Below, piece by piece: positions 17,320 to 25,179 of a stretch of DNA of 64,000 nucleotides. Position 1 is the first letter of the stretch, and each line of letters starts with the position of its first letter. Under the pieces are notes generated by a model. That model was not told the DNA's origin. It did no database searches and worked only from the letters and a program-made list of their open reading frames with translations. Source of the DNA: Candidatus Nanoarchaeia archaeon (lineage in GTDB: Archaea; Nanobdellota; Nanobdellia; Woesearchaeales; SKIA01); contig JANQNG010000059.1 in the NCBI GenBank assembly GCA_028279685.1, positions 124,001-188,000 of the forward strand. Direction: 5' to 3'. The translations under genes and the position numbers were made by a program.

Positions 17320-18453
17320 ATGTCGTTTGATCTTTTATCTACTGATGGTGATGCTCGCTATGGTATGTTGAAAACACGTTCTGGTAAAGTGAAAACTCCT
17401 TTTTTTATGCCTGTCTGTACAAGAGGAACAGGAAAATTTATTGGAATAGATGATTATAACAAAATAAAATCACAGTGTATCATCAACAATTCTTTGTTGT
17501 TAAGTCTTAGGCCTGGTGGTAAACTGATTAAGGAAATGGGAGGATTGAATAAATTTATTGGGTTCAATGGCTCGACATTTACTGATTCAGGAGGATTTCA
17601 AGCTTCTTCACCAGGATTATTTGTTATGAAGAGTAAACGTGGTATTCATTTCAGAGATCCTTTTACGACAGGAAAGCACATGATTACTCCAAAACAATCG
17701 ATGAAGATACAGCATGATATCGGCGCAGATGTTGCCATGGCCTTTGATGATATGCCTAATTACGGTGAGACTCAAAAAGATTACGCATTAAGTATGGAGC
17801 GTACACATGCATGGGCTGAAATTTGTTTGAGAGAACATATTGCTTTGCAAGAGAAGAAAAACAGACAGTTATTGTTTGGCATTATTCAAGGAGGATTCTA
17901 TCAAAGATTACGAGAACAAAGTGCACAAGTAATCAGAGATATGGAAGTTGATGATAGAGGATTTGATGGTATTGCTACTGGTGGTTTAGCTATTGGAGAG
18001 CCTACTGATGAAATGTTTAAAGTAGTGGATTGGGTTCGACCTTATCTTCCTGAAGATCGATGTAGATATTTTATGGGTTTAGGTACGCCTGTAGATATTA
18101 TTGAAGCTGTGAAAAAGGGTTATGATTGTTTTGATAGTATTTACCCTACTCGTTCAGCAAGACATGGAAATATGTTTACCTGGAAAGGATTCCTTGATTT
18201 GACTCGAGGGAAATATGCAAAAGATGAAACTCCTCTCGATCCTGATTGTCAATGTGAAGTGTGCAGGAATCATTCAAAGGCATATTTAAGACATCTGTTT
18301 AAGATTGATGATCCTGAAGGGAAGCGTCTTAGACAGCATCATAATCTTTATTTTTTGAAGGAATTCATGGAAGAGATAAGGAAAAGAATTAAGGAATGTT
18401 CTTTAGATAAATTCCAGAAAGAGTTTAGTGCTTTATGGAAGAAGAAGTTGTGA
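17320..18453 (+). CDS. tgt: tRNA-guanine transglycosylase, bacterial (queuine) type
   Basis: This enzyme swaps a guanine in tRNA for a 7-deazaguanine base. Catalytic Asp candidates are D89 in TDSGGFQ and D272 in FDSIYPTR. The zinc site is C310, C312, C315 and H341. Motifs (GGLAIGEP, PTRSARHG, CQCEVC, AYLRHLF), the 377-residue length and the absence of a PUA domain are those of bacterial/eukaryotic TGT acting on anticodon position 34. The archaeosine enzyme acts at position 15 and is longer. Archaea usually carry the latter, so horizontal acquisition is likely. It is the fourth gene of the lysS operon, which gathers translation and modification functions. Confidence 0.92.
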   Translation: MSFDLLSTDGDARYGMLKTRSGKVKTPFFMPVCTRGTGKFIGIDDYNKIKSQCIINNSLLLSLRPGGKLIKEMGGLNKFIGFNGSTFTDSGGFQASSPGLFVMKSKRGIHFRDPFTTGKHMITPKQSMKIQHDIGADVAMAFDDMPNYGETQKDYALSMERTHAWAEICLREHIALQEKKNRQLLFGIIQGGFYQRLREQSAQVIRDMEVDDRGFDGIATGGLAIGEPTDEMFKVVDWVRPYLPEDRCRYFMGLGTPVDIIEAVKKGYDCFDSIYPTRSARHGNMFTWKGFLDLTRGKYAKDETPLDPDCQCEVCRNHSKAYLRHLFKIDDPEGKRLRQHHNLYFLKEFMEEIRKRIKECSLDKFQKEFSALWKKKL

Positions 18454-18463
18454 GGTGTGTGCT

Positions 18464-18694
18464 ATGAAATTGAACAGATTGCTTACAAAACTACATAAGA
18501 TTGCTGCATGGTTATTATTTCCGATGATTATCTTGTTTTTTATTACAGGTTGGAGTATGACTGGCAGAGTACCTATTATGGATAGAGGAGTAGCACATTG
18601 GATTCATACTACTTTATGGGTTTTGGTATTAATCTTCTTCGTTGTGCATGCAGGTATTCAAATATATTTCTGGTTCAAGAAAAGGAAGAAATAG
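18464..18694 (+). CDS. Small His-rich two-helix membrane protein, cytochrome b-like
   Basis: The 76-residue protein has two membrane helices (about 13-33 and 47-70). H11, H45, H48 and H62 lie at helix ends or inside, a pattern seen in small heme-b membrane proteins such as DUF4405 or cytochrome b561 relatives; heme binding is inferred. ATG 18464 is used because GAGGTG precedes it; an upstream in-frame start would overlap tgt and add a non-membrane extension. It follows tgt by 10 bp but may belong functionally with the HxlR-ferredoxin pair downstream. Confidence 0.6.
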   Translation: MKLNRLLTKLHKIAAWLLFPMIILFFITGWSMTGRVPIMDRGVAHWIHTTLWVLVLIFFVVHAGIQIYFWFKKRKK

Positions 18695-18695
18695 T

Positions 18696-19052
18696 TCATA
18701 GAGTACATTTTTCACAGCTTGTAGAATTACAATGTGTGCTTTTTATTCTCCACTTCAGAGCCCACGATTTCACATCTTGAATAATATTGATGAATGCATT
18801 CCCGCTGTTTGTTAATGCATACTCGCATTTGATCGGGAAAGTTGTTGTGTCTATCTGTTTGGTAATTAGTTTTTCCTGTTCTAATTCTTTTAATCGTAAT
18901 GAAAGAAGCTTAGGTGTTATTTGAGGAAGATTCTTTTTTAGCTCTGAATAACGCTGTTTATTTTTCCCTTTGTGAAGCTCGAAAAGTATGAGTAGAGTCC
19001 ATTTCTTACCGATAAAACCTGCTATATTGTATAATGTGCAATCTTGGTGCAT
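18696..19052 (-). CDS. HxlR-family transcriptional regulator with terminal cysteines
   Basis: The 118-residue winged-helix protein has the HxlR pattern: N-terminal C5, GKKWTLLILFEL in helix 1, the recognition region TPKLLSLRLKELE and a wing ending in CEYALTNSG. HxlR proteins often sense reactive electrophiles or oxidants through Cys near the N-terminus. Here C5 and a CEKC at the C-terminus could form a redox or metal switch. It is divergent from a ferredoxin gene, with a perfect inverted repeat between them, so autoregulation and control of the ferredoxin are likely. Confidence 0.88.
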   Translation of the reverse strand: MHQDCTLYNIAGFIGKKWTLLILFELHKGKNKQRYSELKKNLPQITPKLLSLRLKELEQEKLITKQIDTTTFPIKCEYALTNSGNAFINIIQDVKSWALKWRIKSTHCNSTSCEKCTL

Positions 19053-19085
19053 GGTATCGTTTAGGAAACTATCGACTATTTAAAT

Positions 19086-19104
19086 AAGTATCTATTAGAT
19101 ACTT
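19086..19104. promoter_or_regulatory. Inverted-repeat operator between HxlR gene and ferredoxin gene
   Basis: AAGTATCTATTAGATACTT has perfect 8-bp arms around ATT. A further half-site AGATACT lies at about 19115-19121, just before ATG 19125. HxlR-family operators are known to contain GTAC/GTATC-type dyads. The position in the 72-bp divergent promoter region fits repression of both genes. Confidence 0.7.
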
Positions 19105-19124
19105 AATATCAAAAAGATACTAAA

Positions 19125-19934
19125 ATGGTAAAGAGAGATATTGTTGAAATTAATGAAGAACTTTGTGATGGTTGTGGATTATGTGTACCAAATTGTCATG
19201 AAGGTGCTTTGCAGATAATAGATGGGAAAGCAAGACTCATTAGTGATTTATTCTGTGATGGTTTGGGAAATTGTTTGGGGCATTGTCCCAAGGATGCTAT
19301 TACTATTGTGAAAAAAGATGTTGAACCGTATGATGAAAGAAAAGTCATGGAGCTTATTGTTCCAAAAGGAACAAACACATTGAAAGCACATTTACAACAT
19401 CTCAAAGATCATAGTGAAACTAAATTTCTTAATGAAGCATTTGAATATATGAAAGAGCATAATATTGAAAATCCTTTGGAGGGAGATACTATGAAAAAAG
19501 AATTACCGTGTGGATGTCCTGGAAGTGCAATGAAAGAGATAAAACCATCTGACGTTTCTGCTGGGGGAGGATCTGCTTTAAGTCAATGGCCTGTGCAGTT
19601 GAATTTATTATCGCCGATGGCTCCTTTTTTTGATAATGCACATTTACTTGTTGCAGCTGATTGTGTTCCTTTTGCGATGGGTGATTTTCATGCTAAGCTA
19701 TTACATGGAAAAGCATTAGTGATTGGATGTCCTAAGCTTGATGATATTGAAGAGTATCAGGAAAAACTGACAGCTATTTTTGAGATGAATAATGTGAAGA
19801 GCGTTACCGTAGCAATAATGGAAGTGCCTTGTTGTCATGGGATGTACTCTGCTGTGGAATCTGCAATTGAGTCAAGTGGAAAAAAGATACCTTTGATTAA
19901 AGAAGTTATTGGTGTTAATGGTTCTATTAAATAA
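19125..19934 (+). CDS. Ferredoxin-domain protein with C-terminal cysteine-rich domain
   Basis: The 269-residue protein starts with two iron-sulfur motifs. The first, C-x2-C-x2-C-x3-C, is complete (residues about 14-24). The second reads C-x5-C-x3-CP, so one ligand is replaced by Leu and it may hold a three-iron cluster or none. The rest has CGCPG near 130 and conserved Cys residues at VAADCVP, VIGCPK and EVPCCHG, typical of ferredoxin-like proteins of anaerobes whose role is unsettled. No membrane segment is present. Regulation by the divergent HxlR protein is likely, which suggests an electron-transfer or redox-stress role. Confidence 0.82.
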   Translation: MVKRDIVEINEELCDGCGLCVPNCHEGALQIIDGKARLISDLFCDGLGNCLGHCPKDAITIVKKDVEPYDERKVMELIVPKGTNTLKAHLQHLKDHSETKFLNEAFEYMKEHNIENPLEGDTMKKELPCGCPGSAMKEIKPSDVSAGGGSALSQWPVQLNLLSPMAPFFDNAHLLVAADCVPFAMGDFHAKLLHGKALVIGCPKLDDIEEYQEKLTAIFEMNNVKSVTVAIMEVPCCHGMYSAVESAIESSGKKIPLIKEVIGVNGSIK

Positions 19935-19937
19935 AAT

Positions 19938-20843
19938 TCAATCAAGCTTTGTCGTAATAACAACTTTATCTAACACCAAGAAAGAATGTTCTGATTGGCT
20001 AATATGACATCCTCGTCCAGCTTGATCTGGTAATGGAGGATATTCTTTGATAATTTCTTTCTGAATGAGTTCTCTAAGTGCAAATCGTGTTTTAGGGATG
20101 CCTAGCTCTTTGCTAATCCATCTCGTGGTGAATGGTAATCCGTTAAATTTCTTTATTATTTTTAATGCTTCTCTTGCAAAAGGAGAACGTACAGGCTTTG
20201 CTTGTTTGAATCCAAATACTGTAGCAGGTTCTGTTTCATGAATAATACCTTTTCCTGTTGATGCAAAAGGTTCGCAAGCACAAGCCATCCCTTCTTCAAG
20301 AATAGTAGATTCTCCTGTATTGAAATTAGGAATAGTAGGTTTTGTATGAACAACAAAATGATCCAAACCATGGCCTGAAAGATTTCGGATAGGAGCAAAA
20401 CCGTAAGAGGTTATGGTTTCCTGAATAATTTTTCCCATATCTGCTACTTTGACACCAGGAGCTGCAAGTTTTAATGCATTATTTCTTGCTTCTTTGCTTG
20501 CTTTGATCAAGTCTTTGAATTTTTCATTTGGAGTAAGATCTACGGTTAATGCGTTATCTCCAACATAGCCATTGATATGAGCTCCAACATCTAATTTGAC
20601 AATATCATTCTCAGTAAAAATAGTAGGGTCATCCTCTTCAGGACAGAAATGAGCTGCAATATGATTCATGCTAATCTGTGCAGGAAAAGCAATGCTTGCT
20701 CCTTTAGATCTGATGAACTCCTCTGTTTTATCCAATACATCAACTACTTTAGAGCCTACCTTGATAAGTTTGCCGCCATATTCTAGTGCTTCCCTCGCAA
20801 TACGGCCTGCTTTCTTGTAGTCTTCTATGACGGATTTGTCCAT
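19938..20843 (-). CDS. map: Methionine aminopeptidase, type II
   Basis: Removes initiator Met from nascent proteins. The 301-residue pita-bread fold carries five metal ligands: Asp in KLDVGAH, Asp in VGDNAL, His in SGHGLD, Glu in CEPF and Glu in SEHS near the C-terminus. A helical insertion between the His and the last Glu (about 210-275) marks type II, the archaeal and eukaryotic class. A TATA element about 26 nt upstream of ATG 20843 suggests a leaderless mRNA. It is convergent with the ferredoxin gene, 3 bp apart. Confidence 0.95.
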   Translation of the reverse strand: MDKSVIEDYKKAGRIAREALEYGGKLIKVGSKVVDVLDKTEEFIRSKGASIAFPAQISMNHIAAHFCPEEDDPTIFTENDIVKLDVGAHINGYVGDNALTVDLTPNEKFKDLIKASKEARNNALKLAAPGVKVADMGKIIQETITSYGFAPIRNLSGHGLDHFVVHTKPTIPNFNTGESTILEEGMACACEPFASTGKGIIHETEPATVFGFKQAKPVRSPFAREALKIIKKFNGLPFTTRWISKELGIPKTRFALRELIQKEIIKEYPPLPDQAGRGCHISQSEHSFLVLDKVVITTKLD

Positions 20844-20938
20844 TGTATAATCAAAAAAACTCTATCTTTTTTAAATACTCTTCTTTTATAAAAGAATAAT
20901 CCACAATGTTTATATGTTTTCTTTACTAGCTTTTTTCT

Positions 20939-21310
20939 ATGGATAATAGAACGAATTTGGAAATATTTAGGGAAAGAGAGGAACTTCCTTATTTTCTTGA
21001 TTCTTCTCTAGGAAGTTACGTTAGCTTAAGAACGGCAAAAAATAAAAATCTTTTAGAAAAAACTCTTCACTATCTTAAACAAAAAGGACCAGAATATGTT
21101 CTTGCTTCATGGATAAGCCCTCCTTTTAACAAAATAGTAGGATATGGTATTTATACTGAGGAAGAAGCAATGATGCTGTCTGAAAGATCTAAGACAGAAC
21201 ATTGGGGATTTCCAAGATTTGGAAGGCTTTATCGTCAAGGAGACCTTGAGAAGAAAATTAAAGAAAAACAAATACAATGTGAGTTAGATTATCAATCCTT
21301 TCTCGAATAA
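20939..21310 (+). CDS. Hypothetical protein, 123 residues
   Basis: Not recognised. It is a soluble, charged protein with a central Gly/Pro-rich stretch (SPPFNKIVGYGIY near 60-72) and an amphipathic Lys/Glu-rich C-terminus. A TTTATATG box about 25 nt before ATG 20939 supports a leaderless transcript. Its 3' end overlaps a convergent membrane-protein gene by 27 nt. No catalytic motif is visible. Confidence 0.6.
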   Translation: MDNRTNLEIFREREELPYFLDSSLGSYVSLRTAKNKNLLEKTLHYLKQKGPEYVLASWISPPFNKIVGYGIYTEEEAMMLSERSKTEHWGFPRFGRLYRQGDLEKKIKEKQIQCELDYQSFLE

Positions 21311-21643
21311 TATTAGAAAAATAATTCCTAAGAGCAGTATTAATCCAAGGAAGACCATAAGAAATAATGTCATTTTCTTTTCTTTATTATCGAGATGTTT
21401 CCATGTTCTCCTGTTCTTTTTCCATTTATCTTTGTTCTTTAGTCCTATTATGGCGAAGACAAGACCTACGATAGAGAGAGCGTAGTTTTCTAAAGGAATA
21501 CCGATGATCATCCAAATTAATCCTATGGTATAGAACGCATAGTAGTCAGTTGGGTATTTCTTTTTTCCTCTTGTCTTCCAAAGTATGGCGGTGAAGATCA
21601 GTCCGAGGATGAGCAATGCCAGTACGATCCAAAGGATTACCAT
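21284..21643 (-). CDS. Small polytopic membrane protein
   Basis: The 119-residue protein has about four hydrophobic segments (3-22, 36-53, 55-67, 91-115), separated by a Lys/Arg-rich loop at 68-90 that should face the cytoplasm. I do not recognise a family. The gene begins 23 bp after the SdpI-like gene on the same strand, so the two are probably one transcript. Partnership with that protein is inferred from proximity only. Confidence 0.6.
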   Translation of the reverse strand: MVILWIVLALLILGLIFTAILWKTRGKKKYPTDYYAFYTIGLIWMIIGIPLENYALSIVGLVFAIIGLKNKDKWKKNRRTWKHLDNKEKKMTLFLMVFLGLILLLGIIFLILFEKGLII

Positions 21644-21666
21644 ATGCTTTTCTTTGGAGAATGTGT

Positions 21667-22011
21667 TTATAAATTTTTTGAGCGTTTCATCTCGTTAGAA
21701 ATTCTCAAGCATTTGATCCAAGAGATAATGATGCCTAAGAACATAGCTATAAGTGCTAATGTGGAGAAGAGAATACTTGCTTCTTCAACAAGAAAACCTA
21801 CTAAAGAGAGTAGAGATGTGGTTAGTCCAATAAGCAGCATATGCTTTCCTCCTACTTCATTAACTTTGTACCAAATATGGTCATAGGTCATGACTGCTTT
21901 GCTTATTCTATATCCATAGAAATGATTGCGTTTAATTTTTCTTTTTGCTAAGGGGTATCCTAAGATAAAGAGAAGAACACCTATGAGAAATGTTGATAGC
22001 GTATGAATCAT
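21667..22011 (-). CDS. SdpI-like small membrane protein
   Basis: The 114-residue protein has three or four membrane helices and, between the first two, the SdpI-family signature: NHFYGYRISKA followed by W and VNEVGG. SdpI in Bacillus is an immunity and signalling membrane protein against a toxic peptide; homologues of unknown role are widespread. A TTATAAATG box about 25 nt before ATG 22011 supports a leaderless start. It leads a two-gene unit with the next small membrane protein. Function here is not established. Confidence 0.7.
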   Translation of the reverse strand: MIHTLSTFLIGVLLFILGYPLAKRKIKRNHFYGYRISKAVMTYDHIWYKVNEVGGKHMLLIGLTTSLLSLVGFLVEEASILFSTLALIAMFLGIIISWIKCLRISNEMKRSKNL

Positions 22012-22211
22012 AATAGAATATTATTGTTCTCATTTATAAGGATTTCGTGATTATTGTGGGTTTAACCGGAAGATATTCTTGTTTTTCTAAGTAATCCCTT
22101 ATGCTTCTCTGTTATCTGGTCTTCAAGTTCTTATTACAAATGATTCCACTGCTTCAATAGATTCATTATTAATAGAAAATTAAAAGATGAATAAAGCTTG
22201 GTTTGATGTAG

Positions 22212-22631
22212 CTAAATATGGCTTCTAATGTAGTTTATTGATGATTTTCCTATTTCGTAAACTAGTGATAAAGCGTTGGGAATTCCCATAATCAACCCGA
22301 AATTTGTTAATGAATCTCCTATGTTGTTTGCTTCAAGTATCTTAGCAGAAAGCAGTGCTAAAGATGGTGGCGCGAGAATACAGCTTGCAAGCTTTGTATA
22401 TGTTGCTATTCTTGGTTTTCCTTCTTTATTGTGTTTGTAAGGATCTCTTCCGAATTTCCTTTCGTATTTTCTAATTTGATCTTCATGACCGTTATATATT
22501 TGCCGGAATACTGTTGGAAGTACAAATCCTCCTGGAATAAAGAATGGATTAAATTCTGTATGTTCAAAAGACCAGTCTCGTAGTTTTTGACCTAGAGTCC
22601 TGTTATCTTCTTCAGGGTTATTTTCGTTCAT
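22212..22631 (-). CDS. Hypothetical membrane-associated protein, 139 residues
   Basis: Not recognised. The N-terminal 75 residues are polar with several Pro/Phe pairs and a basic segment near 55-75; residues about 78-125 contain two weakly hydrophobic helices. It is divergent from the TrmB-family gene and shares the 110-bp intergenic region that holds a long dyad, so the TrmB protein may control it. The 200 bp beyond its 3' end, up to the SdpI-like gene's promoter, hold nothing I can identify. Confidence 0.55.
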   Translation of the reverse strand: MNENNPEEDNRTLGQKLRDWSFEHTEFNPFFIPGGFVLPTVFRQIYNGHEDQIRKYERKFGRDPYKHNKEGKPRIATYTKLASCILAPPSLALLSAKILEANNIGDSLTNFGLIMGIPNALSLVYEIGKSSINYIRSHI

Positions 22632-22676
22632 AATATCACTTTGTGCTATTTCAAAATGACTAATTAATATTTATTA

Positions 22677-22704
22677 TTTACTTACTCTGTACAGGGTGAG
22701 TAAA
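22677..22704. promoter_or_regulatory. 28-bp dyad operator upstream of TrmB-like gene
   Basis: The dyad is centred on the perfect palindrome CTGTACAG, with outer arms TTTACTTAC and GTGAGTAAA (8 of 9 positions complementary). It ends a few bases before the TATA box AATTTATAAAAA of the gene starting at 22742, and it faces a divergent gene. Likely the binding site of that TrmB-family protein. Confidence 0.65.
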
Positions 22705-22741
22705 TGAAAAAATTTATAAAAACTAAAAGATCAACCTCTCT

Positions 22742-23476
22742 ATGCATGAAATTAATCAACTTATCGATCTGGGATTAACTCCTGGAGAAGCAAAAGTATA
22801 TCTTGCCTTGCTTGAACTAGGCTCTACGAAAGTTGGACCTGTAGTAAAAAAATCAGAAGTTGCACAATCGAATGTATATTGGATTCTTGAACGTCTTAAA
22901 GAAAAAGGGCTAGTTAGTTATACTGTAAAAAGTAAAATAAAATACTTTCAAGCTGCAAGCCCTAAGTTTCTTTTAGAATATTTGCAAAATAAACAAAAAG
23001 CATTAGCAGAACAAGAAAAATTATTACATTCTTTTCTTCCTAAATTACTTGCAATAGAAGAACAATCTCCAAAACAAGAAGTAGAAGTATTTACAGGTAC
23101 AAAAGGTTTACGTTCAGCTTATGAAAAATTACTTGAAGAAGGAGAAGAATTATTGCATTTTTATGAACATAAAAAAGAATACGCGAAAGTATCAGATCTT
23201 TTTTATTTTAACATTATGGATATTTTAAAAAAAGTTCCCGCAAAAGGAATTGTTAATAAAGCATATAAATCTTCTTCAGTAATAAAAAAAGCAAATTTTG
23301 TTAGTTATCGTTTTGTTTCTTTTCCTATTCCAGGAAATATTGAATTTTGTGCTGATAAAGTTCTTATCATTTCTTGGAAAAAACCGATTGTAGGTATTCT
23401 CATTCATTCAGAAAGTATTGTAGGAAGTTTAAAGACATATTTTAATGCAGTTTGGAGGCAAGCAAAAGATCTTTGA
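22742..23476 (+). CDS. TrmB-family transcriptional regulator
   Basis: The 244-residue protein has an N-terminal TrmB winged helix (residues about 3-70; GLTPGEAKVYLALLE and the recognition helix at VAQSNVYWILERLKEKG), a coiled-coil linker (about 80-110) and a C-terminal domain of the type found in one-component TrmB regulators. TrmB proteins of Thermococcales sense sugars; the ligand here is unknown. A TATA box about 25 nt upstream and a dyad just above it suggest leaderless expression and autoregulation. Confidence 0.85.
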   Translation: MHEINQLIDLGLTPGEAKVYLALLELGSTKVGPVVKKSEVAQSNVYWILERLKEKGLVSYTVKSKIKYFQAASPKFLLEYLQNKQKALAEQEKLLHSFLPKLLAIEEQSPKQEVEVFTGTKGLRSAYEKLLEEGEELLHFYEHKKEYAKVSDLFYFNIMDILKKVPAKGIVNKAYKSSSVIKKANFVSYRFVSFPIPGNIEFCADKVLIISWKKPIVGILIHSESIVGSLKTYFNAVWRQAKDL

Positions 23477-23622
23477 AAAGTATATTTGATTCTTAAAGAA
23501 TAAAATAGGCAAATAAGCAGGTAAGACGAGAATATTTAGTTGAAATTCAAGTTTATCAAGGAATAAAAAATGAGTCCCATAAAAGTTGAGATTTAGGTAT
23601 GGTCCGCCCGCGGCGCATATTG

Positions 23623-24096
23623 TCAATAATCTTGAAGTTCAGGAATGATACCTCGTACTCCTCCTCGAGGATTAGAAACATCTCCTTTGTAGCGAGGAAT
23701 GATATGAATATGGAGATGAGGAACGCTCTGTCCTGCGACTATCCCTTGGTTAATACCAATATTGAAACCTTCCGGTTTTTTTCCCAGAGAGGGATGTTTT
23801 CGCATCGCTTCGTAGAATTTTAGTGCTGAATCAGGAGCATAATGAGGTGGGTTTTGGGCGTAAAGAGATTCTAAATTAGTATAATCAAGAACACCTTTGA
23901 GTGTTTCAAGAGAAGATACTATTTGTATTCGCTCATCTTCGTTCAAGTCGAATAATGTTGCAATGTGTCTTTTTGGAATTAATTCAACATGTCCTGGACT
24001 AACAGGCACAGCATCGAATCTTCCGAAGAAGAAATTATCTTCATAACAAAGATCCCATCTTTTTTCATAAATTTTACAAAAAATACAATCTTCCAT
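23623..24096 (-). CDS. HIT-family nucleotide hydrolase
   Basis: The 157-residue protein has the HIT triad H127-x-H129-x-H131 (HLHIHIIPR), which hydrolyses or transfers nucleotidyl groups, and the N-terminal zinc-binding pair C4-x2-C7 typical of this superfamily. Members cleave Ap4A, AMP-lysine or related adducts; the exact substrate cannot be told. A 25-residue stretch between the core strands is longer than in the shortest HIT proteins. The gene stands alone, ending next to a short tRNA-tail-like sequence. Confidence 0.9.
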   Translation of the reverse strand: MEDCIFCKIYEKRWDLCYEDNFFFGRFDAVPVSPGHVELIPKRHIATLFDLNEDERIQIVSSLETLKGVLDYTNLESLYAQNPPHYAPDSALKFYEAMRKHPSLGKKPEGFNIGINQGIVAGQSVPHLHIHIIPRYKGDVSNPRGGVRGIIPELQDY

Positions 24097-24143
24097 ACAG
24101 AGAGAATTCCGTCTGTATTTAAAATTGTATCTCTTTTATGAGA

Positions 24144-24401
24144 TCAATTTTGCGCATCATCAGCTTGACATTCGCCTTCATATGCTATTTCTACATCGCC
24201 TGCTGTACATCGATTGCCATACGTTTTGCCATCTATTCCACAAACAGGGGCCCATTCCATGGTGCAGATTCTTGGAGATTCTTCCTCTGGAGAAAAGGTA
24301 TTTTCTTCAATTTGGTTTGCTTCTCCAGGAACTTCTGTGCAAGCAATAGATACAAAAGTAATGACCAATATCAATCCAATGATGATTGTTGCATATTTCA
24401 T
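24144..24401 (-). CDS. Lipoprotein with a Kazal-type protease-inhibitor domain
   Basis: The 85-residue precursor has a signal peptide with a lipobox-like end (VSIAC, C21), an acidic linker (22-43) and a Kazal-like domain with the diagnostic WAPVCGIDGKTYGNRC segment and a final CEG-C spacing near residue 77. Kazal domains inhibit serine proteases through the loop before the PVCG strand. It would be anchored outside the cell. Archaeal examples are few in my knowledge; possible roles are protection from foreign proteases or cell contact. GAGGTG precedes the ATG. Confidence 0.8.
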   Translation of the reverse strand: MKYATIIIGLILVITFVSIACTEVPGEANQIEENTFSPEEESPRICTMEWAPVCGIDGKTYGNRCTAGDVEIAYEGECQADDAQN

Positions 24402-24541
24402 AATTATTCACCTCGATATTGTGTAGGCTGTGCTTCTATTTAAATACAGCGAAGACTGCAAGATTTATTGCAGTTTTGTATTTAGCAGTGTTCTCGGAAA
24501 ATTTAAATATGATCTTTTCCCAGATAGTATAGGTGATAAAT

Positions 24542-24754
24542 ATGGGGTTACTTAAATGGATTGAGAGAAAAGGTAAGAAGTTCAAATGGTATGATTTTTC
24601 GTTATTGAAATTATCGATGTTCTTCTTTACGCTGTTTTTAGTTGCAGTGTGGCCTGGATTTAGAAATCTAGTGCTGAGCATTGATTGGTATTGGTATCTG
24701 ATTGTGTTTGTGGTAATCAGCATACCTCTGATGAAAAAAATGTTCGGGAAATGA
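24542..24754 (+). CDS. Small two-helix membrane protein
   Basis: From ATG 24542 the protein has 70 residues, with a basic N-terminal 15 residues followed by two hydrophobic segments (about 24-42 and 47-64). AGGTGA lies 5 nt upstream, favouring this ATG over the in-frame GTG at 24533. It overlaps the next small membrane-protein gene by 4 nt, so the two are co-translated and may form a complex. No family recognised. Confidence 0.6.
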   Translation: MGLLKWIERKGKKFKWYDFSLLKLSMFFFTLFLVAVWPGFRNLVLSIDWYWYLIVFVVISIPLMKKMFGK

Positions 24755-24903
24755 ATCCTAAAAAAGTAGTTGCTCTTTTTTTAGTTATTATATTAGTTGC
24801 TAATGTGATCTTCTTTGCACTCGGACTGATAGAGCCAATACTATTTTGGATTATTATAGGAGTTGGATTTATTGGAAGTTATTTAATGAAAAAAAAGAGA
24901 TGA
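24751..24903 (+). CDS. Very small membrane protein
   Basis: A 50-residue protein of two membrane segments (about 6-24 and 27-45) with basic ends (N-terminal NPKK, C-terminal KKKR). Its ATG overlaps the stop of the preceding small membrane protein (ATGA), the usual sign of translational coupling. No family recognised. Confidence 0.55.
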   Translation: MNPKKVVALFLVIILVANVIFFALGLIEPILFWIIIGVGFIGSYLMKKKR

Positions 24904-24932
24904 ATATATTTAAAGTTCATTTTCTTAGCTAA

Positions 24933-25124
24933 TTATTCAAGGCATTTTTTTTCGAAGAGAGTGCAGTATTTTCCATAATCTACATCTTCAGGCATCTCAG
25001 CCCATATGCCTTCTCCTACTGGCGTTAATTGTTTACTCTGGAGATGGCGTTCTGCCTGCTCTTTTTCGTTAAAAATCTCCAAAGCAGCCTCATCCCACTG
25101 TATAACTATAAATACCTGTTTCAT
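24933..25124 (-). CDS. Hypothetical protein, 63 residues
   Basis: Not recognised. It is an acidic, soluble protein with one beta strand (VFIVIQW) followed by an amphipathic helix. The promoter TTTAAATATA on this strand lies about 25-30 nt before ATG 25124, inside a 55-bp region shared with the divergent winged-helix gene, which may control it. Confidence 0.5.
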   Translation of the reverse strand: MKQVFIVIQWDEAALEIFNEKEQAERHLQSKQLTPVGEGIWAEMPEDVDYGKYCTLFEKKCLE

Positions 25125-25179
25125 GCTTACTGCAATATGGTGAGGTAGTTATATTTAAATCTTACGATTATATAGCAGT

